Source: Haloplanus sp. XH21 (GTDB lineage Archaea > Halobacteriota > Halobacteria > Halobacteriales > Haloferacaceae). Taken from it: a stretch of 64,000 nucleotides of DNA. Location: the NCBI RefSeq assembly GCF_023276355.1, contig NZ_JALLPL010000001.1, forward strand, positions 248,001-312,000, in the 5' to 3' direction. The notes under the pieces are model-generated. The model was not told the origin of the DNA. It saw only the letters and a program-made list of their open reading frames with translations, and made no database searches. Within the stretch, counting starts at the first letter, position 1. Each line of letters begins with the position of its first letter. The position numbers were made by a program, and so were the translations under genes. Below are positions 1-6,614 of this stretch, in pieces.

Positions 1-44
1 CCGCCGGCGAACTTGACGTAGTCGCCAATCTCGAAGTTATTCAT
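1..44 (-). CDS. Partial small protein, N-terminus only
   Basis: Only the first 14-15 codons lie in the window (MNNFEIGDYVKFAG...), reading leftwards out of it. The peptide resembles the start of the 57-aa protein encoded at 758-931 (VNDCVKFAG), so the two look like paralogous small proteins on either side of the divergent TBP gene, in the same orientation. The pattern of a hydrophobic residue, Gly/Asn-Asp, then V-K-F-A-G is compatible with a small SH3- or KOW-like beta barrel, but that is a guess. Function unknown. Confidence 0.4.
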   Translation of the reverse strand, partial: MNNFEIGDYVKFAG

Positions 45-219
45 AGTAAACTACCGATTCGACGGTTCCCCCATCAGCCAAGCCGTAGAGGGTGTGCTCC
101 TTAACCAGAAATTCATCGAGATAATCGAGGTACTCATTGATGGTACGGGTGAATATATTCTTGTGACGATTGTCGATAAACGGGGATACATTCTACAGTA
201 TGATGAAAGAAGAGTCATT

Positions 220-765
220 TCACATTCCAACCCCCTCGAGCAGGGTTATCACCGACTCAATTGTGTCTGCTGCGAGTGATTCGTTTGTTACACCTGTTAT
301 GACCACTTTTCCAGTCGCAAAAACCAGGGCAACTGAATCAATGGATGGAGGACGAAAAATAAGACCAGGGAACTGCTCGGGCTCGTACTCAACATTTTCT
401 AGTCCGGCGTGGATAGCTAATGCCGACAAATTAATACTGTTTTCAAGGTCGCATGTGAATACCATATTCTTGATGGAAAAATGTAGATCTTCTTGACTGC
501 TTGTAACGCCCATCTCTTCAAGTAAATCAAGAACATTTGAGCGTGTGTTTTGTAGCCCATCTTTCGATGTTGCACCACTGATAATATACTTTCCAGTTCG
601 TGCTACAACAACGGTTGGGCCTTCGTCTTTAAATTTGAAATATAGTCCTGGGCCTTTGATATAGACAATTTCAAGCGGCAAATCATCAGCTAATCTACGG
701 AGGTCTATTTCAACGTCAAGTGCCCCAGAACCTACTATATTAACAACTTCTAATTTATTATTCAT
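220..765 (-). CDS. tbp: Divergent TATA-box binding protein (TBP paralogue)
   Basis: A 181-aa protein with the two direct repeats of the TBP saddle. The second repeat is typical (EYEPEQFPGL, VALVFATGKVVITG) and closely matches the canonical TBP encoded at 56024-56584. The first repeat has diverged. At the two positions where TBPs carry the DNA-intercalating phenylalanines it has Gly38 (in KGPGLYF) and Ala55 (in VVVARTGK), while the second-repeat pair is kept. The gene is much more AT-rich than most of the window. It is last in an apparent minus-strand operon with the restriction-modification gene; the preceding 57-aa reading frame ends just inside its start. It may be a specialised or altered-specificity TBP. 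Family assignment is firm; the functional difference is inferred. Confidence 0.9.
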   Translation of the reverse strand: MNNKLEVVNIVGSGALDVEIDLRRLADDLPLEIVYIKGPGLYFKFKDEGPTVVVARTGKYIISGATSKDGLQNTRSNVLDLLEEMGVTSSQEDLHFSIKNMVFTCDLENSINLSALAIHAGLENVEYEPEQFPGLIFRPPSIDSVALVFATGKVVITGVTNESLAADTIESVITLLEGVGM

Positions 766-931
766 ATTTGACCAACTGTCTTGTCGGGGAAGGCCACGGG
801 GGATTTGCGAAGCTGTCCCTCTGTAGTGGAGACATAAGGAGGTGACCGCCGTTCAGTTGTTCTTCGATCTTCGTGACTTCTCTATGTCTACCAGCGAATT
901 TGACGCAATCATTGACAACGAAGCCAGTCAT
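758..931 (-). CDS. 57-aa protein bridging the R-M and TBP genes
   Basis: The frame opens with ATG at 931, overlapping the stop of the large restriction-modification gene in an ATGA junction. It runs 57 codons (MTGFVVNDCVKFAG... ...QLVKYE) and stops inside the first codons of the TBP gene. Overlaps at both ends are the usual sign of translational coupling, which supports it as a real gene despite its size. The N-terminus resembles the partial gene at the left edge of the window. There are no recognised motifs beyond a possible small beta-barrel start and a proline/tryptophan-rich stretch (NPPWPSPT). Function unknown. Confidence 0.55.
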   Translation of the reverse strand: MTGFVVNDCVKFAGRHREVTKIEEQLNGGHLLMSPLQRDSFANPPWPSPTRQLVKYE

Positions 932-3900
932 CCTTCTTCTGACTCAACGACTTCTATTTCCTCATCGGTCAACCCGTAGAGATCATAGACGATTTCGTCG
1001 ATGAGTCGGTCAGTCTTTACGATCTTCTCGTCCAACTCTTCGGCACGCTCTTTTGTTTTAATATACCTCCGGAGATCGTCAACGACCTCGTCGGGGTCAG
1101 GGAGTGTGATGACCTTCAGCCGATCAATTAGCGAGTTGGTCTTCGTGGCATTGTCTCGGAAGCCTGCAAAGCCGTCGGCCTCCTCAACTGCGACAGGGAC
1201 GAACGCTCCAACCAGCGCGGCCTCCTCCTCGCTGAGGTCGGTTAGTGCGAACGCTTCTTTGTAGTCGGTTTCCGTGTATCCCCACTGATCTGTGTCGTGT
1301 TCATTCTCGTTCTCGGGCTTGTATCGGGCCGTTGCGTAGATGGTAACGCGGCGACCGTCACGTTCGGTTTTCACATCGCCGACACGAAGGTTCTCGTAGT
1401 CTTCGGTGGTGGCGTTAAGGATGCTGGAGTTAGTAGGCTGAAAGAGCCCGATATCGGGAAGAGTAGGGCCATCAGTGTAGTTGCCCAGGTAGTCGAGGAG
1501 ATCGAGGTTGAGATCTCGAAGTGAGTCATAATCTGATTCGATACTCTGTGCTAAGAAGGACAAAACATCGTGCTTAGTTCGGTCTGTTTGTTGGCGGAGG
1601 TGATCGACGAATTGTTTCAGTGAGGTATCCGAATTGATATACTCCATATACTCTGAGTTAATGTTGTAGTCATCAGACTCCGAAGAAGTCAAATCAAGAT
1701 CTTTTATTGGGAGTTTTCGTAGATGAGACGGTTTGACTTCATATTCGTCAAATACCCAATTGAAGTACGAATCAAGCAACTCCGAGTTCAGGAGTGCTAA
1801 AATATAACCTAAGTCATAGTTCACTTCGTCATTCAATACAACGTTAGATACACGATTTAGGTTGTAATACTGTTCGCGGTCAAGAGTTGCAACCAATTTC
1901 CGAGCAAGCCCCCGTCGGGTTCTCTGAAGTAGAATTTTGTCATCTGTAAAAATATACTCAGGAGGAAGTGTACGGGCTTTATCGCCATACTCTTCAATTA
2001 ACTCGGGATCATAACATATCCACTCGCCACTCCATTCTAGGTGATATCGATCAATATCCCTGCCCGAAACCATCCGATGATACCGATCATCTTCTTTTTC
2101 GTCACTCACCATCACATCGCGTATATACCCCGTATTTATTCCTACAGTCACATATGCCAATTTTTCCAGCAGAATTTCGCTTTCCATTTTGTCGACAATA
2201 TTTCGGCGTTCAGGCGAAATTGAAATATTGAAAATTTTATTTTCTGAGGACTCAAATTCGGATTGATGGATGTCGTATTCTTGGTTCGGAGATCGTAGGT
2301 CCTGTCCATCTTCGTTGAACCGAATCCGGGTATCCGTGGGTTCACCACCCACTTCTAGTGTCTGGATTACGCTTTCAAGAGTTACACCATCAAACACCCC
2401 CTGACCAAGATAGTATATTTCCTTTATTGATGAGCTGTTTAGAATATATTCGCGGAACCTCTCCATCTTATCGGCAGATAGATAGGTATTTGGAATTATA
2501 TACGAGGTCCTTTTGCCATCTTTTGCCAACTTAATCGCCTTCTCAGTGAAATAGATATAGTTCTCATAATTATACTGATGTGAATCATACACTGAAGAGA
2601 GGTAGTCTTTCTCAGCATCACTCGGAATCTCTCGGTATCCATATGGGGGATTACCAATAACGGCATCAAACCCTGCGTCAGCTGATCGTTCACCCGCTTC
2701 TCCATAGTAAGCGACCGGGAACTCAAGCTCCCAGTGGAAGAACTTCTCCTCTTCGGCTATCGCCTGAGCGCTCTCAAACCAGTCTTGCTTTTTGATTTCT
2801 TCCCACGTATCGTCCCGGAGTGCCTCGGCCATCCGTTTGTAGGCGTCCTCTGGGATATCCACCCCGAACGTTTCAGCAGTGTGGACATTCGCCATTGCCA
2901 ACAGGCGCTGATATAACGGATCGTCCTTGACGTCCTCGAAGGCCGCCTCCATCTCCTTAACGTCCGCTAGGGATTCGTTGTCGATAGAGAGCAAGTCTTG
3001 AAAACGATCCATCACGTGCTCCAGAGCCTGTTGACGCGTGCGTGCGAACGACTGCTGGAGGGTAAGCTGTCCGTCCTCAGTCCCAGACTCGCCGTTGTCG
3101 AGCACATCCTCGATGTCGCTCCCGATGAGCGAGTTGCCCGTCTTCAGATGGTGGTCGAGGAATGCAAGTGGCTGTTCAGCGGCGAGGGTACGGAGCCACA
3201 GCGACACCTTTGCTAATTCCACCGCGAGCGGGTTTAGATCGACACCGTAGATACAACGCTGGGCGACCTGCCGGCGCGCCCAGTTGATGTCACGTGACTG
3301 GTCGATAGACTCAATTCCTTGCTGTTCAGCCTGTCGCTCTTGTGCGTTGATAATCTCACGGGCGAGGTAATCAATCGCGTTCGTCAGGAAATGTCCGCTC
3401 CCCATCGCTGGGTCAAGAATTTTCAACTCGAACACCCGTTCTGCGAAATCCTCGGCAAACTGGCCTCCACCCTCCTTCCCCCAAGGATCACTAGCTAACA
3501 GGTCCTGGTAGATATCGTCGACGAGTGGTCCAAGCGTCTCCTCGACGATGTACTCAACGACGTACTCCGGCGTGTAGTACGACCCTGTGGCTTTCCGTTC
3601 GCCAGAACCAGTCGAAAGGTGGACTTCACCCTCCTCGACGATCACCTCGTCACCCTCGTCGGCAGGGACGTACTCACCGTCCTCCAGTGCGAGCGGTTCG
3701 TCAGCGACGTCGAGCTGATACTCGAGAAGTCCCTCGTAGATGCTCCCCAGGTGGCGGACGTCCAGCGACGAGTAGTCGACGAAAATCTTCCCGCCGCCGT
3801 TGCCGTTCTGACTCCTGGTGAGCAGTTCGATGACCTCAGCGAGATAGGCATCCCCGACCTGGTGGTTCGCGAGGAACCGGGCTTCGACGCTGTCGTCCTG

Positions 3901-5031
3901 GTCCGGGTCAGTTCTGAACAGCCCACCGTTGTACGCCGGGATGTAGAGGTCCTCCTCCGGAATACCGCGCGATTTGCTCCCCTGGTCGATGAGTTTGAAC
4001 AGCTCGTCCAGCCGGTCCCAGAGGTTGTCTTGCCAGTCGCGATACTTCGGATTCGGGCTGTCGAGTTCTTCAGCGACGTCCTGTTTGAGCGTGTTCAGAC
4101 TGTAGGATTCCTCGTAGATCTCGTTGTTCGTGTCGAGCAGGTCACGACCCTCACTCTCTGCGTAGAGCACGAAGATGAGCCGGTAGAGGTAGATGAGCGA
4201 ACTGTCGTGAATGAGGTCGAGATCGTCTTCGGAGAGGTCGTTATCCGGGTACTGCATGAACCCCTCCGAGAGGACCTTGATTGCCTCGTAGATGTTGTCC
4301 TGTAGGTCCTCTCCCAACTCCTGAGCGAAGACATTGGACTCGTCGTAGACTTCGTCCAGGAAGCACTCGCCGCTGGAGTCCTCGAGGAATGCGCCGTGCC
4401 TGAAGAAGAGGTAGAAGTATTTGAAGTCTTCAAGATCGCCCTTTTCGAGGACGGTCGGCAGGTCGATCTCGTAGTAGGAGTCGAGGCGATGGCTCGTCGG
4501 GCCGTAGTAGAGCCGCCACTTCTTCCCGTCGGTGAGGACGGCCCACCGCGCCGGCGTCTCCTGCAGGTAGACGTGAATCTGGTAGCTCGGGTTCTCGAAG
4601 TCCCGTTCGTGTTCTCCACTCCCGCGGGTGTCGAGTGGCCGATCCCAGCGCTTGGCGTCCGCGACGGCGACGGCGTCCTTGTAGAAATCGCCACCTTCCT
4701 CGCGGCGCTCGAACGCGCCACGTGCGGCGTCCTCGGACTCGAAGAAGCCGTAGTCGGGCCGACGTTGGGTCCGGCTGGTGCTCTCCTCAACCTCGAAGGG
4801 AATGCCCAGCTTCCGGAACATCGGCCGGATGAACTTTTCCTCGAGCTGGGACTCGTTGCGCTTGGGAGCCGTCCCCCTCTCGCGCTCCCACAGGTCCATG
4901 ATGTCCGCTTTCGCCTCGCGGAGTTCGTCCTCGCTGAGTTCGTCCCACGCCTCGGTCTCGGGGAGGTGCTCGTCGAGGTAGTAGTTCGAGAACAGGTCGC
5001 GATTCGTTCGGTAGGTGAGTGCCGTTTGCAT
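928..5031 (-). CDS. Type IIG-like restriction-modification enzyme (nuclease plus N6-adenine methyltransferase)
   Basis: 1,367 aa. Near the N-terminus a PD-(D/E)XK-like nuclease pattern is visible (PDYGFF at residues 92-97, then VADAKRW around 123-129). The centre holds the gamma-type methyltransferase motifs: motif I DPAMGSGHF near residue 538 and catalytic NPPYGYR near 790. The C-terminal third should contain the target-recognition domain. This is the Eco57I/MmeI-type layout, in which one chain methylates adenine and cleaves unmodified DNA. BREX PglX has a similar methyltransferase core but normally lacks the N-terminal nuclease, so type IIG is preferred. The recognition region (about 1,560-2,640) is strikingly AT-rich compared with the GC-rich N-terminal half, suggesting domain exchange. 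It follows a 63-aa AbrB-like gene by 3 nt and overlaps the next gene. Confidence 0.87.
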   Translation of the reverse strand: MQTALTYRTNRDLFSNYYLDEHLPETEAWDELSEDELREAKADIMDLWERERGTAPKRNESQLEEKFIRPMFRKLGIPFEVEESTSRTQRRPDYGFFESEDAARGAFERREEGGDFYKDAVAVADAKRWDRPLDTRGSGEHERDFENPSYQIHVYLQETPARWAVLTDGKKWRLYYGPTSHRLDSYYEIDLPTVLEKGDLEDFKYFYLFFRHGAFLEDSSGECFLDEVYDESNVFAQELGEDLQDNIYEAIKVLSEGFMQYPDNDLSEDDLDLIHDSSLIYLYRLIFVLYAESEGRDLLDTNNEIYEESYSLNTLKQDVAEELDSPNPKYRDWQDNLWDRLDELFKLIDQGSKSRGIPEEDLYIPAYNGGLFRTDPDQDDSVEARFLANHQVGDAYLAEVIELLTRSQNGNGGGKIFVDYSSLDVRHLGSIYEGLLEYQLDVADEPLALEDGEYVPADEGDEVIVEEGEVHLSTGSGERKATGSYYTPEYVVEYIVEETLGPLVDDIYQDLLASDPWGKEGGGQFAEDFAERVFELKILDPAMGSGHFLTNAIDYLAREIINAQERQAEQQGIESIDQSRDINWARRQVAQRCIYGVDLNPLAVELAKVSLWLRTLAAEQPLAFLDHHLKTGNSLIGSDIEDVLDNGESGTEDGQLTLQQSFARTRQQALEHVMDRFQDLLSIDNESLADVKEMEAAFEDVKDDPLYQRLLAMANVHTAETFGVDIPEDAYKRMAEALRDDTWEEIKKQDWFESAQAIAEEEKFFHWELEFPVAYYGEAGERSADAGFDAVIGNPPYGYREIPSDAEKDYLSSVYDSHQYNYENYIYFTEKAIKLAKDGKRTSYIIPNTYLSADKMERFREYILNSSSIKEIYYLGQGVFDGVTLESVIQTLEVGGEPTDTRIRFNEDGQDLRSPNQEYDIHQSEFESSENKIFNISISPERRNIVDKMESEILLEKLAYVTVGINTGYIRDVMVSDEKEDDRYHRMVSGRDIDRYHLEWSGEWICYDPELIEEYGDKARTLPPEYIFTDDKILLQRTRRGLARKLVATLDREQYYNLNRVSNVVLNDEVNYDLGYILALLNSELLDSYFNWVFDEYEVKPSHLRKLPIKDLDLTSSESDDYNINSEYMEYINSDTSLKQFVDHLRQQTDRTKHDVLSFLAQSIESDYDSLRDLNLDLLDYLGNYTDGPTLPDIGLFQPTNSSILNATTEDYENLRVGDVKTERDGRRVTIYATARYKPENENEHDTDQWGYTETDYKEAFALTDLSEEEAALVGAFVPVAVEEADGFAGFRDNATKTNSLIDRLKVITLPDPDEVVDDLRRYIKTKERAEELDEKIVKTDRLIDEIVYDLYGLTDEEIEVVESEEG

Positions 5032-5034
5032 GGA

Positions 5035-5226
5035 TTATCGGGGAGTGACGATGAGAAATCGATCCGCGTCCTTGCTGTCGATAAGCGCGTGAGCGACGTC
5101 TTTCGTGTCGGCAACGTCGACGTCGACTTCGTCGCCGATCTCGGCCTTGAGCTCTTCGAGCTCGGAGCCGGAGATGTTGACTCGCCCGGAGTTGCCCGAG
5201 TTCCGGGCGATTGATTTACGAGTCAT
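5035..5226 (-). CDS. Small AbrB/SpoVT-like DNA-binding protein
   Basis: 63 aa, rich in acidic residues. The segment RVNISGSELEELKAEIGDEV has the swapped-hairpin AbrB look: a short strand, a helix, then G-D-E-V before another strand. Such proteins bind DNA as dimers and often regulate their own operons or act as antitoxins. Its stop lies 3 nt before the restriction-modification gene, so the two are almost certainly co-transcribed and this is a candidate controller of the R-M operon. A 7-bp inverted repeat overlaps its promoter. Fold assignment comes from pattern only. Confidence 0.6.
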   Translation of the reverse strand: MTRKSIARNSGNSGRVNISGSELEELKAEIGDEVDVDVADTKDVAHALIDSKDADRFLIVTPR

Positions 5227-5255
5227 CTCGGATACTAAGCCTGTTTCAGCCCCCC

Positions 5256-5278
5256 AATATAGTCTTTACTTAGACTAT
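5256..5278 (-). promoter_or_regulatory. Promoter with palindromic operator for the R-M operon
   Basis: On the minus strand a TATA-like TATATT lies about 30 nt before the ATG at 5226. Overlapping it is an inverted repeat with arms ATAGTCT (5259-5265) and AGACTAT (5272-5278) and a 6-nt spacer. A symmetric site on the TATA element upstream of an AbrB-like gene suggests autorepression. The repeat is seen; the regulatory role is inferred. Confidence 0.45.
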
Positions 5279-5347
5279 TCTACCTCGCCCTCAACTGCAA
5301 AACACACCGACCGAGTCTGTGGATCTTGGATGGCTAGCTGAATCGCA

Positions 5348-6436
5348 TTAGGAGAGTCTCTCGATTTTGTCCTTGTCAGCGTCGGTGAGTAGCTGAACGT
5401 CGTACTCCTCCTCGAGCGCAGAGATACTCTGTAGCAGCTGAAGGGCTGTCTCCTCGTCGCCCTCCTTCAAGTGGTACTTCGCTTGTTTTCGCTCGACCTT
5501 GGCAACCCCCTTCCTTCCGTCGTGCCAGGATACGATTTCGTAATAGTACTGCTTCGCCTGGTTAAGATGTGACCACCATGCGTCGGTGTCCCCGTCCTCT
5601 TTGCGGATCTCTTTCGACAGATCCCAGTGAGCATCTGCCAGTTTATTTGCAATCGATTTCTTTCTGTTCTGGTCGTCGACGAGTTCGTATGCCTCCTCAA
5701 GGAGTTCAATAGCCTCCTCCAAATCTGCCTCGTCACTGCTGTCCAGAAGTTCATTGATACGGTCCTGATTCTTGAGGGACTGGCTCTTCCAGACTGTATT
5801 ACCGTCGAGGTCGATACCCCGGTACCGTTCGTCCTCGTCTAAGAGGTATAGAACAATCTCGCCGTCAATCTCTCCGAACTCCTGTGCTGGACTGTTGAGA
5901 TCTGGCGTGTCGAATTTGGTGGCCAGCTCGCCTGACCCGACGTCAAAGATGTACACTGAGCGATCAGGATTGTGGGTCGCTGTGGAGGCGTACTGGCCGT
6001 CTTCGGTAATCGCACACTCCCAGATGTTCGCATCGAATTCGTGCTCAATACGTGGCTGACCATCAGGGGCGACGACATCGAACGTCCCACCGAGATCCTG
6101 ATCGTCGGCTTCTCCGATGTCGGTGACGCCAACATGACCGGTATCGGCGACGACAACGTCCTGTGCTCGCGTTACAGTGAATGCGTGTTGTACCTCTCTA
6201 TCCCCCGTTATCACTATGATTGGGGTACCACCATTCATTCCAGAGCGTCCATATAAACATCTCCACCCGCCGTTTGGCGATGACACTGATGAGAAAGTGA
6301 CCCGTTCGCCGCGGAATTGTCCGTGGATGAATTCGCTGTCCAATGAGTCCTCAATCACGATCTCCGGTTCCGGTTCTGGATCGTTCTTTGAATTAGAGTC
6401 TCCATCTCCTCCGAACAAGCGACTGAACAATCCCAT
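5348..6436 (-). CDS. Hypothetical protein: beta-propeller-like N-half, helical repeat C-half
   Basis: 362 aa from the ATG at 6436; an upstream in-frame ATG at 6493 is possible, but MGLFSRLFGGDGD at 6436 is a more natural start. Residues about 40-230 contain repeated strand-rich segments ending in D-x-G-type turns (for example VYIFDVGSGE), as in WD40/PQQ-like propellers. Residues about 240-360 are helical and charged, resembling TPR repeats (LEEAIELLEEAYELVDDQNRK). The start with an amphipathic MGLFSRLFG could contact membrane. It is the last gene of the minus-strand run after the SbcC-like ATPase, separated by about 180 nt containing a strong inverted repeat. No family recognised. Confidence 0.7.
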   Translation of the reverse strand: MGLFSRLFGGDGDSNSKNDPEPEPEIVIEDSLDSEFIHGQFRGERVTFSSVSSPNGGWRCLYGRSGMNGGTPIIVITGDREVQHAFTVTRAQDVVVADTGHVGVTDIGEADDQDLGGTFDVVAPDGQPRIEHEFDANIWECAITEDGQYASTATHNPDRSVYIFDVGSGELATKFDTPDLNSPAQEFGEIDGEIVLYLLDEDERYRGIDLDGNTVWKSQSLKNQDRINELLDSSDEADLEEAIELLEEAYELVDDQNRKKSIANKLADAHWDLSKEIRKEDGDTDAWWSHLNQAKQYYYEIVSWHDGRKGVAKVERKQAKYHLKEGDEETALQLLQSISALEEEYDVQLLTDADKDKIERLS

Positions 6437-6511
6437 GAGACTAGTCACCGTGGGTCGTGGAATAAAGATTGTCAATAGGTTTGGGTATGTCAAATGTGGA
6501 CTGGTATTTTC

Positions 6512-6559
6512 TTCTTACCAAACAAAGGCTCCCAACTGCATCTTTGTGTTTGGTAAGAA
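6512..6559. repeat. 13-bp perfect inverted repeat between SbcC-like gene and next gene
   Basis: Arms TTCTTACCAAACA (6512-6524) and TGTTTGGTAAGAA (6547-6559) are separated by 22 nt, in the roughly 180-bp gap between two minus-strand genes. It could be a transcription terminator for the upstream operon or an operator for the downstream gene. Its arm sequence and spacing resemble the inverted repeat before the Argonaute gene. Confidence 0.6.
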
Positions 6560-6614
6560 TCTAATACGGTACGTCTCGACCCGCAGAAGTCGTGAGATCC
6601 ATCCATTAGCACGT

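Noticed and set aside
836-850. Perfect Shine-Dalgarno-like AAGGAGGTGACC on the plus strand
   Set aside because: No start codon with a sensible frame follows; it lies inside the minus-strand 57-aa gene.
928-5031. BREX PglX assignment
   Set aside because: The N-terminal PD-(D/E)XK-like domain and the absence of brxC, pglZ or other BREX genes favour a type IIG enzyme.
3619-5214. Long plus-strand frames opposite the R-M gene
   Set aside because: They are shadows of the GC-rich N-terminal half of the R-M enzyme; the products lack motifs.
6437-6614. Plus-strand frame running through the gap between two minus-strand genes
   Set aside because: It is mostly antisense to real genes and crosses the inverted repeat; no start context.
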